From the NCBI GenBank assembly GCA_963757135.1, contig CAVWQE010000004.1:620001-684000 (forward strand): 64,000 nucleotides of DNA, given 5' to 3'. This DNA comes from Gp1-AA145 sp963757135 (GTDB lineage Bacteria > Acidobacteriota > Terriglobia > Terriglobales > Acidobacteriaceae). Below the pieces are notes generated by a model. The model saw only the letters and a program-made list of their open reading frames with translations. It did not search any database and had not been told where the DNA came from. The position numbers and the translations under genes were made by a program. Every line of letters begins with the position of its first letter. The stretch's first letter is position 1. Below, piece by piece: positions 17,090-25,761 of this stretch.

Positions 17090-17193
17090 TAGCCCGCCCC
17101 AAACCACAGGGCAGGCGGAGCACTCCGGCCCGGACATAACAAGTATGAATCACAGAGAAGAGCCTGCGTTCCCACTGTGAGACAATCGCACGT

Positions 17194-17757
17194 ATGAGGA
17201 ACGTCAGCGTTTCCGATGCTGATCTAGTGGCATACTCCGGGGAGCATCTGCACTACGAATTACAGTACATATGGTTTTGTGCCCAAGAACTTAAAAAACT
17301 GGGTAAGCCACAGCCAATGGCCTCGGTTTTAATTGAGTCATTCGGGATTCATCTTAGAAACCTGATTGATTTCTTCTGCACACCAGCGGGGAAGGAAAGA
17401 GAAGATGATGTCATCGCTTCGGATTTTTGCCCGGGTTGGCAGGAAAACATCTCAAACAGTTTGAAAGATGCCAGAGAACGAGCGAACAAGGAACTTAGCC
17501 ATCTGACCCTCGGTAGGAAGAGTGGCGCGGACCCCACGAAACCGTGGGATGTTGAGGGACTGCTTAAAGAGGTAAATGCGATTGCGGCGCGGTTTGCGGC
17601 TCAGGCATCGGGGACGAAGCTGAGTCCCGAAATAGGAAAATGGCTCCAGCTGGTCCGTAAAACAACAATCACACTTGCGGGAGGCAGCTTGTTGGCAAGT
17701 AACAGCACCACGTCAATGTCTACCAGCTCGTACACTCCGTCAAAGCGTAATCCCTAA
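17194..17757 (+). CDS. Uncharacterised protein, possibly HEPN-like
   Basis: A 187-residue mostly helical soluble protein. One helix reads ESFGIHLRNLIDFF and a later one RERANKELSHLTLG. The latter places Arg and His in an R-N-x5-H type spacing resembling the HEPN ribonuclease motif (R-x4-6-H). The C-terminus turns Ser/Thr-rich. The ATG at 17194 is the natural start. HEPN proteins are frequent toxins or anti-phage RNases on mobile elements, but this is a suggestion from one motif; no antitoxin-like neighbour is obvious. The fold could also be an unrelated helical bundle. Confidence 0.7.
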   Translation: MRNVSVSDADLVAYSGEHLHYELQYIWFCAQELKKLGKPQPMASVLIESFGIHLRNLIDFFCTPAGKEREDDVIASDFCPGWQENISNSLKDARERANKELSHLTLGRKSGADPTKPWDVEGLLKEVNAIAARFAAQASGTKLSPEIGKWLQLVRKTTITLAGGSLLASNSTTSMSTSSYTPSKRNP

Positions 17758-17843
17758 CACTGCCAACGGAATAAAGCCCGCCGGATTCTTCACAGCGGGC
17801 CGCGTACCCCTCAAGACGTGAGCGGATTCTACAACAAAGATTT

Positions 17844-18317
17844 CTAAGCAGCACAGAGCTGTAAGAATTTCTCCCAATCGAACGGCATACCCTGGATTTC
17901 TACGCCGGTTTCTATCCACTCCATTGGAAGTTGCGCCATTGCGCGTAGAGCCGCATCCGTGAATTGGCCGTTCGGCATTATCGTGTCCACCACGTCTTCA
18001 GGGATTGCGCCGAAGTTGGCCAAAATCGGGATAAGCCCGAGCTTCCCGCCACGAAAACCGATAGCATCAAGATCCGCGCCCGGCTTACACACCTGTTCAA
18101 AAACTCCCCGGCCAATTGCGAATTGTTCGCCTGGATGCGCCTTCGCCGTCTCGTGAAAGAGCTGACAAACCACTTTCAAGTCCTCAAAGTCAACGGGAGG
18201 CACCGGCGTGCCCGGCTCGCCTCCGAATCGTGGTGGACCGTAATTTTCCATGCCGAACGTTTTAGAACCCCGAAGGTACAAGGTGCAATGTGACGGCAGG
18301 ACATGTACCTCCGTCAT
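17844..18317 (-). CDS. Uncharacterised protein of the island
   Basis: A 157-residue protein with no recognised domain. It starts TEVHVLPSHCTLYLRGSKTFGM and has a Pro/Gly-rich segment (PPRFGGEPGTPVPPVDFEDL). The rest is mixed helix-strand, ending FDWEKFLQLCAA. The ATG at 18317 is chosen because a GAGAG stretch precedes it; a TTG nine codons upstream is an alternative. It runs opposite to the neighbouring genes. Codon use seems ordinary, so it is probably real, but no function can be offered. Confidence 0.65.
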   Translation of the reverse strand: MTEVHVLPSHCTLYLRGSKTFGMENYGPPRFGGEPGTPVPPVDFEDLKVVCQLFHETAKAHPGEQFAIGRGVFEQVCKPGADLDAIGFRGGKLGLIPILANFGAIPEDVVDTIMPNGQFTDAALRAMAQLPMEWIETGVEIQGMPFDWEKFLQLCAA

Positions 18318-18373
18318 GTTGCTCTCGTCCTGTTTCGGAATCAAATGGACTACCTCATCCAGGCAGGTCGGAA

Positions 18374-18625
18374 ATGGGAAATCGTTACTTCGTCGCAGTT
18401 CATACCGATAGCGGCTGCATTCTCGGCTGCGAATACAAACACAAGAATGTCACCACGGCAACGGCTTGCATTTCGCAACCGGGCGGGTACGTTGTGGCCG
18501 TACGACGGCGGAAATACTCGCAGCTTACGGAGCCTGAAGAAATCGAGTTTCAACGGGCGATGTTTGGCCGCGAATACCTGAAGCCAAGTGGCCCGGATCT
18601 CGCAGTACTTCAGCCTATTCAATGA
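18374..18625 (+). CDS. Small protein with C-x3-C / H-x-H motif
   Basis: An 83-residue protein, MGNRYFVAVHTDSGCILGCEY, then KHKNVTTATACI and GGYVVAVRR, ending with a charged helix EPEEIEFQRAMF. The Cys, His and Cys spacing suggests a small metal-binding or structural fold. Comparable small proteins with C-x-C, H-x-H, A-x2-C and yVvAv patterns occur, from memory, in acidobacterial genomes. The start at 18374 (ATG) is the first methionine of the conserved part. It is divergent from 17844-18317. Confidence 0.65.
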   Translation: MGNRYFVAVHTDSGCILGCEYKHKNVTTATACISQPGGYVVAVRRRKYSQLTEPEEIEFQRAMFGREYLKPSGPDLAVLQPIQ

Positions 18626-18640
18626 CGGCTCGCCCGAGAA

Positions 18641-20023
18641 TTACGCAGTGCGGCAGCCCACGTGGTTCATTGCTTCACTGGGATCGGATACCATTGACCC
18701 ATGAACTACGGCGGTCTTTTCAGACGCCCCTGCCGTGACAAGAGCCGAGAGCAAAACGATGTTAAACGCGAATAACAGCCAGACAAAGTATCGAGCGACG
18801 AAAAGATTCCACCACCAGGCAGTTGTGATGCTGGCTGCGAGGTGGGGAGTCGCTCGCATCAAGACTGAATGCCCTGGCAGCAGCATTATCACAAGAATCA
18901 CGCAAGTCAGACGGCGCTGCCAACTCCATGTTTGTTCTTCTCCTTCTTTCCTGATCGCCCAACAAAGCGCGAGAGTCAAGACCACGACATCAGAGACACT
19001 GTGGTACAGGGAAATAAAGCTGAGGGCAATTAGGGAAGAAATCGCTAATGGTACCGGCACACGAAACCGAGCCCGCCAAAGAGCGAAAGCCCAAACTGCC
19101 AAGCCACAGACGAATATGGCGTGCGCCAAAAGACTGACTCCCGTAACGTTGGGCCACAACTGGTACAGGATTACCTGGAAAATATTCACGTGAAAGGGCA
19201 GTGCACCTTTAGTGAAGCCCAGGTGTCCTCCCACCCCGAAGTGATGCTGAAGATTCTGTCGGTAACCTGAAACTAGTGTCGCTAGCCGCACTGGATATCG
19301 CCATAGCGCAAACGCAAACGCTAGCGCCGGTAAGGTAGCGCCCACAACAATCCAGACCCGTCGCTGAATGACATAGAAAATCAGGACCCAAATACCAATT
19401 TGCGGCTTCAACAACGTAGCAAACGAAATTAGCATTCCGGCTGCTAAATCGCGTCTCGTTTCGGCAAGGTGGATTGACCCCAGGGCTAACGGCACAACAA
19501 GGAGCGCAATGTTCCCCAAGTGAAATGCCTGATGGACTGGATCGAATATCAGGATGAAAGCAATCAAAAGCAGCGTACTCTGTTCCCACAGCCTGAACTT
19601 CCCGATCCGAATCAGGAGTTGGATTGTTATCAAAATACTGATGAGGGCGAGAAACAGACAAAGGAAATTTGCCCAACCCCACGTAAGAAAAGTAAACGGG
19701 GTAAATGCAGCTAATGCGCTAGGCGGATAAACAATCGCTTCGACCGCACTCGTACCAGTCAACTGTTCCGCCGTCTTAGTTGCTAGTGTGGAATCATAAA
19801 AGTTCTGGCCATGTCGCCAAAGCCAAGCACCCGTGTAAATCTCGGTGAAGTCTGTTTTCCCTGGGCTAAATGCCAGAAGCATCCCCCGACCGATGAAGTC
19901 CGCGAGCATGAGCAGACAACAAACCGCAATCAACAATTGTGGCAAACGCACATGCCAAAAAATGCGAGGAAATGAGACTCGCGAAAGAATTTCTTCAACT
20001 CCGAACCGCGCCGACGTTGCCAT
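18641..20023 (-). CDS. GT87-family (DUF2029) membrane glycosyltransferase
   Basis: A 460-residue polytopic protein with about ten membrane helices. The GT87 signatures are visible: an acidic-aromatic loop after the first helix (KTDFTEIYTGAWLWRHGQNFYD), VYPPSALAAFTPF in the second loop, and the short motif LKPQIGIWVL before a basic loop. Family members such as mycobacterial PimE use polyprenyl-phosphate sugars on the outer face of the membrane. The ATG at 20023 is supported by the start of the first amphipathic segment. It faces away from a second GT87 gene at 20122, with only 98 bp between them. Confidence 0.88.
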   Translation of the reverse strand: MATSARFGVEEILSRVSFPRIFWHVRLPQLLIAVCCLLMLADFIGRGMLLAFSPGKTDFTEIYTGAWLWRHGQNFYDSTLATKTAEQLTGTSAVEAIVYPPSALAAFTPFTFLTWGWANFLCLFLALISILITIQLLIRIGKFRLWEQSTLLLIAFILIFDPVHQAFHLGNIALLVVPLALGSIHLAETRRDLAAGMLISFATLLKPQIGIWVLIFYVIQRRVWIVVGATLPALAFAFALWRYPVRLATLVSGYRQNLQHHFGVGGHLGFTKGALPFHVNIFQVILYQLWPNVTGVSLLAHAIFVCGLAVWAFALWRARFRVPVPLAISSLIALSFISLYHSVSDVVVLTLALCWAIRKEGEEQTWSWQRRLTCVILVIMLLPGHSVLMRATPHLAASITTAWWWNLFVARYFVWLLFAFNIVLLSALVTAGASEKTAVVHGSMVSDPSEAMNHVGCRTA

Positions 20024-20121
20024 CCACGGCAGATTTTACAATCACCATGACATCGCACTTGTTAACTGCTTGGGAGCCCCTGCCTCTCGTTTTCGATCTT
20101 GAGGTGTGACGAAAATTTATA

Positions 20122-21546
20122 ATGCAAAAAAAGATGCTTGCTCAATTCGTCGAGAATGTTTTAGAGAACCCGTGGCGCAAAACAGAGGTCGCATTCTTCC
20201 TGTTTGTTTTCGCTGTTGTTTTTACGATTCGCGGGCCTTTTCGTGCCCTGACCGATCCTGGCATTAACGATCTTCTATCTCCGTACATTCAGGCATCCGC
20301 TTGGCTTCACGGGGCAGACCCGTACAGTTCTGAGTCGTTACTGCGCTTTTGGCCAAAAGAAGCAGAACGGGCGCGACCAGCGCCAGAACAAATGCGAGAT
20401 GGTTCGGTGCTTGTTCGGCATGGAATTCCGACAGCTTATCCCCTAACTTGTTTCACTCTACTTGCACCTTTCACTGTAATTCCATGGCCAATATTCAAAA
20501 TCATTTGGGTCGCGATGAGCGTCGGCTTGTTTTTCGCGAGTATTTTGTCGTTGGTTTCTTTGGCTAGTCTGAACATGCCGCAAAGAGTTATTTTTGCGTC
20601 GGCGTCACTCTTGCTCGCGCCGTTTCATTCAGGAATCGCAACTTGCAACATCGCCATACCTGCCACGGAAGTAGGCGTGATTGGGGCATGGCTCGCTTAC
20701 GAGAACAGGCTATTGCCTAGCTACATTTTAATAGGCGTATGTATTGGGTTAAAACCACAGATTGGACTGTGCTTCCTCGCGTACTACGTGGTACGACGCC
20801 TCTGGACAACATCTGCAATGGCGCTGGCTACGGCCATTGCGATTTTAGCGGCAGGGATATTTCGACTGAGTTTCGGGCATGCGCACTGGCTGGCCAGTTA
20901 CGAGCTAGATAATCGCGCACTGCTTTCGAGCGGAGTGTTGGGGGACTTTACAGAGCGAAATGGTACCCGGTTTGGATTAGTGAACCTTCAGGTCGGTCTT
21001 TATCCCTGGCTGCACGACAAGCAGGTAACTAACCTCTGTGCGCTGGTATTTTGCCTAGCCGTATTTGCCTTGACGCTTTTTTTGACGCGCAAATTGCAGG
21101 TCAAAAATGACTTGCTGTGCTTGAGTGCTATTAGCACGCTCAGTCTTCTGCCAATTTATCACCGCTTCTATGATGCCTCGCTTCTGATGGTTCCCCTTTG
21201 CTGGCTTGTCACGACTTTGAAGCCAAGGAGTCTCTTGCGGGAAAGGTTCCCTTCCAGCGGATTCTCACTGTCCACGTCCTCCGCCATTGGCTTGCTGATG
21301 ATAGCCGCCTTCTTTATTCCTGGCGGATCATTGCTCGAAGTGTTACGCGATAGGGGGACTATTCCGAGGGTCCTTAGCGGGAACGCCTCGTGGAATGCAC
21401 TGGTTATGGCACATTCTGTTTGGTGTTTGGTCGTACTTGTGTTTGTGCTTCTCTATCACACGACAAGAGTTGACGCTAAACCAACCAATGCAGTGTGCCC
21501 TGCTATTGCCGAAATCGGCGTACCAGGCATAATCAGGTGCCATTAA
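20122..21546 (+). CDS. GT87-family (DUF2029) membrane glycosyltransferase, second copy
   Basis: A 474-residue polytopic protein related to the divergent 18641-20023 gene. It has INDLLSPYIQASAWLHGADPYSS after the first helix, PTAYPLTCFTLLAPFTVIPW in the following loop, and GLKPQIGLCFLAYYVVRRLW in the central region, the same three marks as its neighbour. Catalysis would use a lipid-linked sugar donor; acceptor and sugar are unknown. The gene looks AT-richer than the host genes outside the island. Its 3' end overlaps the convergent zinc-finger gene by 14 nt. Confidence 0.88.
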   Translation: MQKKMLAQFVENVLENPWRKTEVAFFLFVFAVVFTIRGPFRALTDPGINDLLSPYIQASAWLHGADPYSSESLLRFWPKEAERARPAPEQMRDGSVLVRHGIPTAYPLTCFTLLAPFTVIPWPIFKIIWVAMSVGLFFASILSLVSLASLNMPQRVIFASASLLLAPFHSGIATCNIAIPATEVGVIGAWLAYENRLLPSYILIGVCIGLKPQIGLCFLAYYVVRRLWTTSAMALATAIAILAAGIFRLSFGHAHWLASYELDNRALLSSGVLGDFTERNGTRFGLVNLQVGLYPWLHDKQVTNLCALVFCLAVFALTLFLTRKLQVKNDLLCLSAISTLSLLPIYHRFYDASLLMVPLCWLVTTLKPRSLLRERFPSSGFSLSTSSAIGLLMIAAFFIPGGSLLEVLRDRGTIPRVLSGNASWNALVMAHSVWCLVVLVFVLLYHTTRVDAKPTNAVCPAIAEIGVPGIIRCH

Positions 21547-22054
21547 CCTTCACCCGATAGAGGCGATTCTGTCCGTTCTTGCGGAGGGTTCGGCATTTTT
21601 TTGAGCACGATTTTTGCCTAACCCGGCGTTGAAAAAAGCACTTACGACAGACTGGACACATCCGCATTGTGTGCGCAAGGTATTTTTGAACGTAGAAGAT
21701 GGCTCTCTCCATTACCGAATCAAGTGCCATTGGGATGCTTCCTGGCTCGTCCACCACATTGAGGTAGCGCGGCAGGTCTGCCCGTACTACTGCCTGAGCA
21801 TTGACACAACGTGCCCACGTGAGAAACCAATCTCGCTCGCGCTCGTCTGCAGTTTCAAAAGCGTTGCGAAGTGCCTGCGCAACGTGACCGATTGCATCCC
21901 TCTGTTTCTTCCATAGCTCCATTAATTCTTCTGGAATTCGGGCAACATCGCGTTGTTTGACAATGAAATCCGGGTCTAACTTATTGGCCCACATGGCCAC
22001 TTCACGTCTTGCGAGGAAATGAAATGCTTCACTTTGTACATCTGCTAATTGCAC
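21533..22054 (-). CDS. CGNR-like zinc-finger protein
   Basis: A 173-residue protein with a helical N-terminal two-thirds and a C-terminal zinc finger: C-P-V-C, then C-S-K-K-C about 13 residues later, followed by a basic tail (RTLRKNGQNRLYR). This layout, a helical ABATE-like region then a C-terminal CxxC...CxxxC finger, is that of CGNR-type putative transcriptional regulators, though the CGNR tetrad itself is not present. The ATG at 22054 is the natural start. It may regulate island genes. Confidence 0.75.
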   Translation of the reverse strand: MQLADVQSEAFHFLARREVAMWANKLDPDFIVKQRDVARIPEELMELWKKQRDAIGHVAQALRNAFETADERERDWFLTWARCVNAQAVVRADLPRYLNVVDEPGSIPMALDSVMERAIFYVQKYLAHTMRMCPVCRKCFFQRRVRQKSCSKKCRTLRKNGQNRLYRVKVNGT

Positions 22055-22282
22055 TGTAAGCCTCCAGTAGCCTCTAGTAGAGTATCAGAGCATGACATTT
22101 GAATTGAATGGCGAGGAAATATAATTGCAGATTAAAGCAACGGTAGTGGTGACAATTCATCGCCCGGTACGGGGAACCTACATGACGAACACAATGCGAC
22201 GTTGACATTTTTGACACCATCGGATGGCAGCGGGATTTTTCACGGACGCGCTACGGGCAGAACGCAAGATATGGAGATCACA

Positions 22283-22543
22283 ATGGAAAAAACAACGGAA
22301 GGCGCTTTAGTCGGCAAGTTCTATCACACCTACAGGGATGGCGTTATTGAGCATCAGGGCGAGATTCTAAGCCTCGCCGCGCCCGGACTGTACCTAGTGC
22401 AGCTCTTTGAGTGGCTCATGGGGACCGTAACCGATCAGCGTCTCGTGCCCGTTGCTGAAATGATGTGCTGGAAATTTTATGACTGCCGCGAGGACTGGCA
22501 CCTCGCATACGAGAAACACCGGCAGCGCGAGCGTAGCGCGTGA
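22283..22543 (+). CDS. Small island protein upstream of the primase
   Basis: An 86-residue protein, EKTTEGALVGKFYHTYRDG at the start, then a hydrophobic helix region (APGLYLVQLFEWLMG) and a charged end. The ATG at 22283 is chosen because GGAG lies 6 nt upstream. Earlier starts at 22271 or TTG 22202 lack one. The stop overlaps the primase start as GTGA, so the two are translated together. A role beside a replication protein is likely but unspecified. Confidence 0.7.
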   Translation: MEKTTEGALVGKFYHTYRDGVIEHQGEILSLAAPGLYLVQLFEWLMGTVTDQRLVPVAEMMCWKFYDCREDWHLAYEKHRQRERSA

Positions 22544-24318
22544 ATATCCATGATTTAAAGCTGCAACGCCGGTGGGTGTGCTGGAAGTTGACCACGGTTT
22601 CCGGCAGAGACAAGCCCACAAAAGTGCCGTATCAGCCGAACGGCCGCAAGGCTGAGAGCGATGACCCGGCAACCTGGAGCACATACGCCGAATGCGAAGC
22701 GGTAGTGTCTCAGTTTTCCGGCATCGGCTGTGTGCTTGGGGAAGTAGAGGGCGTGTGCGCTTTTGGCGTGGATATTGACGAGTGCTGCGATGCGGTCACA
22801 GGAAAATTTACGCCGGAGTCCCGCGAAATTGTAATCGCACTGGATACCTACGCGGAATACAGCTACTCCGGGGACGGCTGCCATGTGTTGGGCATTGGGG
22901 ATCTGGACGAAAAATACCGGAAGAATAAACGCAAGGTCATCGTAAAGACCGTTCCCGGTTGCAAACAAATCGAGATCAAATCTGCGGGATTCTACTTCGT
23001 TTACACGGGTAGGCATCTTGCCAAGACGCCTTCAGACTTGATGCCACAGCAAAGGCAATTAGACGCGCTGTGCGAAAAGATTGCAGCGGTCACGAAGGAC
23101 CGGCTAACAGTATCCGCGCCGGATGAAGCTGCACGTTTCGCAAAGCTATGGGCCGGTGACATGAGCGATTACGCGGACAACCACAGCACTGCGGACATGG
23201 CGTTAGTAAGCATTCTTGCCCGAAGATTCAGTAACAATGCTTTTCTTATTGACCAAGAGTTTTGCAAGTCCGGCTTGTATCGGGAAAAGTGGGAACGGCT
23301 AGATTACAAATGGTCCACGATCTGGAAAGTCATCAAGGATGCGGACATTTTCCCGGCTCTTGATGACGAAGAGCCAATGGAAGAGGACGGTCCCACGGAA
23401 TATCTTGTCGAACCTCTATCCGAAGCGCACGAGGGTTGGGCACCGTTTGGAGAAGTTAGCCTTATTGGTGCGCCCTCCGGCGCGGGTAAGACATATTGGG
23501 CGCTAACCGTACTTGAAAAGGCACGCAACGCTACCGAGGTTTGGAGCCACAAGACGAAGGCAAGAGAATATCGCGCTCTGCTACACGATAGAAGCAAGAA
23601 AGCGATGGGACGGACCATTCGCCACATGCGACTGCCGCAAGAGATGCAGGACCGCATTGTCCGTCTTACTCCAGCACAACAAAAGATGAACCCCGCTGAA
23701 GCATTGCAGGCGCTCATTCTGGAAAGCCCCGGTGTCCAGGTGTGGTTTATCGAGGGCTTAGATTTGTGGTCAAAAAATATGGTGAAGATGGAAGTCCTAG
23801 CTCCCGAGATTGACGCACTTCAGCGCGTAGCTACGAAGCATAACATTTGCGTGCTCGCCACGGTTGGTTCGCCAAAGATGAAAGCGGGAGAAAAGTATTT
23901 CGGGCGGGATGCTCTCTACGGAAGTTCCGTGCTTGCTCGCAAGGTGGAAACCGTAGTGCTTATATCGCTCACGAATCAAGAAGACGCGGATAGCGTGCGG
24001 CAGTATGACGTTTATCCACGCAACGGCAAGATGGAAAAACTCTACCTGAAATGGGAGCCTGCACAGGGATTGGTGGTTACGGAGAAGCCGGAAGAGTCCG
24101 AGCCGGTAAAGAAAGTATCGAAGGCAATGGGGCATCTGGCGCGTAATTGCTTTCACAGGTTCAAGCCCGGTGATGAGGTTGTGTACTCACGGGATCTAGG
24201 GTCCGAAGGCACGTTCTACCGCTGGCGAGATGATGCTGTGGACACGGGACAGGTGGTCCGTGCAAAGGGCAGCTACTACATGTCGGCATCGGGTACGGGA
24301 GTAGTCACAACCGCGTAA
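22540..24318 (+). CDS. Primase-helicase (PrimPol-type N-terminus plus RecA-like ATPase)
   Basis: A 592-residue replication protein. The N-terminal AEP/PrimPol-like domain has the phage-type entry RRWVCWK...KVPYQPNG. Metal-binding Asp78 and Asp80 lie in FGVDIDEC, the S-G-D-G-C-H motif at 110-115, and Glu145 in IEIKSAGFYFVYTG. A helical linker (about 195-280: LWAGDMSDYADNHSTADMAL, then REKWERLDYKWSTI) is of NrS-1 polymerase type. A RecA-like ATPase has Walker A G-A-P-S-G-A-G-K-T (Lys317) and a Walker B-like strand VWFIEGLDLW. GTG at 22540 overlaps the previous stop. It would prime and unwind DNA for island replication. Confidence 0.88.
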   Translation: MNIHDLKLQRRWVCWKLTTVSGRDKPTKVPYQPNGRKAESDDPATWSTYAECEAVVSQFSGIGCVLGEVEGVCAFGVDIDECCDAVTGKFTPESREIVIALDTYAEYSYSGDGCHVLGIGDLDEKYRKNKRKVIVKTVPGCKQIEIKSAGFYFVYTGRHLAKTPSDLMPQQRQLDALCEKIAAVTKDRLTVSAPDEAARFAKLWAGDMSDYADNHSTADMALVSILARRFSNNAFLIDQEFCKSGLYREKWERLDYKWSTIWKVIKDADIFPALDDEEPMEEDGPTEYLVEPLSEAHEGWAPFGEVSLIGAPSGAGKTYWALTVLEKARNATEVWSHKTKAREYRALLHDRSKKAMGRTIRHMRLPQEMQDRIVRLTPAQQKMNPAEALQALILESPGVQVWFIEGLDLWSKNMVKMEVLAPEIDALQRVATKHNICVLATVGSPKMKAGEKYFGRDALYGSSVLARKVETVVLISLTNQEDADSVRQYDVYPRNGKMEKLYLKWEPAQGLVVTEKPEESEPVKKVSKAMGHLARNCFHRFKPGDEVVYSRDLGSEGTFYRWRDDAVDTGQVVRAKGSYYMSASGTGVVTTA

Positions 24319-24603
24319 AAATCTGGCGGGTGGAGTGACATTTTCGTCCGCCAACGCCAGATTTTTTCCAGTTCGTGCACATGCTAAGTGCCTTGTTCAC
24401 ACAGTGCTAAGTAAGACCCTATGTGTAGTTTTAGTTGGTGGTGGAGAGAGAAGAAAAACACTCCGCCAAAATAAACACAGCCAAGGGAGCGAAGGGCAGG
24501 CAATGGCAGGGGGGTGAGCATAAGGTCTCGCCACATCCCCGCGCTCCGATGTGGTTTGAGGTTCGTAGTTAAGTAGGTGTTGTGTGTGAGACTTTCGATT
24601 TAT

Positions 24604-24873
24604 ATGCAGCTCAAACCCACAATCCGCAAAGTCCCGGCAGACAGCGTGCGTTATGGTACGGACGTGAGCGCGGGCAAGCTGTGGGTGTGGGCCGTGTACT
24701 CGGCAAAGGATGAGCTGCTCGGCATCGCTGCCACAAAGAAGGAAGCACGCGTCCTGGAGTTAAAAGCGCTCGGGGTCTATGGTCGCCCGCTCCCCTTATG
24801 GTCCACGGAGCACAGCTTGACCAAGGAAGCGCGTACCCTTGCGCACAAGTTAAAGCCGGGCGAGCAACCATGA
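24604..24873 (+). CDS. Small uncharacterised protein after the primase
   Basis: An 89-residue protein starting MQLKPTIRKVPADSVRYGTD, with a short strand pair (KLWVWAVYSAKDELLGIAATK) and a Lys/Glu-rich helical end. A GTG at 24577 would add nine residues. It follows the primase-helicase by 285 bp on the same strand. The beta-hairpin pattern is reminiscent of small phage proteins, but no family is recognised. Moderate confidence that it is expressed. Confidence 0.6.
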   Translation: MQLKPTIRKVPADSVRYGTDVSAGKLWVWAVYSAKDELLGIAATKKEARVLELKALGVYGRPLPLWSTEHSLTKEARTLAHKLKPGEQP

Positions 24874-25204
24874 CGGGATATGGGGAGTGAAATGTCTAGG
24901 GGCATCGTGCAATAGGCCCGTAGTTGATAACTTTACATAGACAAAAATAAATCTTGTTTTTCGCTTTTTATTCGCTTTCTACGGAATCTCGGCTTGTCAA
25001 TGAGGGTCGCAACGCGTAGCGGCATGTTGACCCATGAGAGAGGGTAGCGGCACTTTTCGGCAATGCGCCACAGGGCCACCGGGCGCAATTACGCGCCGTT
25101 GTGGAAGAAGAAAATCAATGACCGAAAGCAACAGTTAGTTACTTCAGTCACTAACCGGGCAAAAAGAAAGCACGTATTTTGAGAGCAGAGGTAGCGACGC
25201 CATT
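24874..25204. other. Gene-free stretch with AT-rich tract and short repeats, candidate island origin
   Basis: This 331-bp stretch holds an AT-rich run around 24940-24980 with two TTCGCTTT-type direct repeats. Two GTAGCGGCA direct repeats lie near 25015 and 25045. A stem GGCGC/GCGCC sits around 25083-25098, and GTTAGT/ACTAAC arms near 25133-25155. AT-rich DNA plus iteron-like repeats next to a primase-helicase gene is the usual look of a replication origin. This is an inference; no known origin consensus was matched. Confidence 0.35.
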
Positions 25205-25681
25205 ATGAATACAATTGACGAATTAGTAGCGCAATCAAACAACTGCCCTGACCTTCTCGAATTTCACCAGTTCCACGCGAAGCACCCGGAGGTCCTGGAT
25301 TTCATCCTTGAGGCAATTGAGGCACGCATAAAGCGCGGTTTCACCGCTTATTCGTGCGGAAATCTGTGGGAGTATGCCCGCTGGAAATTGGACATTGAGA
25401 AAGGCCCGCAAGACACGTTCAAACTGAATGACAAATTGGAGCCATATTATGCGCGGGCAATTGTCATCCTGCACCCGGAGTACAACGGAATGCAGGAATT
25501 TCGCAAGGCGAAAGCTGATGAGGTCTTCGGAACACAAATCGAGCCTGCACCCAAAAAACGGCCCAAGAATTATGCTCGGAAATTACAGTGGGCCGATGGC
25601 ACGGCACTTCACACGCTGCCTCCCAAAAAACCTGCTCATAAAGAAAAGTCCACGGATATAAAAAAGGACTTGGGAACGTAA
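25205..25681 (+). CDS. Mobile-element-associated conserved protein of unknown function
   Basis: A 158-residue protein. The core LLEFHQFHAKHPEVLDFI...LWEYARWKLDIE...FKLNDKLEPYYARAIVILHPEY matches, from memory, a family common in phages and integrated elements (E/H-F-x2-x-H-P-x-V ... LxExxRWxL ... FKLNNxxxxxYARLI). No biochemical role is known to me. The C-terminus is basic (KKPAHKEK). The ATG at 25205 starts just ahead of the conserved core. It is the last gene before the right attachment repeat. Confidence 0.8.
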   Translation: MNTIDELVAQSNNCPDLLEFHQFHAKHPEVLDFILEAIEARIKRGFTAYSCGNLWEYARWKLDIEKGPQDTFKLNDKLEPYYARAIVILHPEYNGMQEFRKAKADEVFGTQIEPAPKKRPKNYARKLQWADGTALHTLPPKKPAHKEKSTDIKKDLGT

Positions 25682-25761
25682 CGAAAACGTCCTTGCGCGA
25701 ATTGACCCCTCGCCTTACAATTCCGGCCCGGAGTAAATCCGCGTAAATGGGTTTGTTTAGT

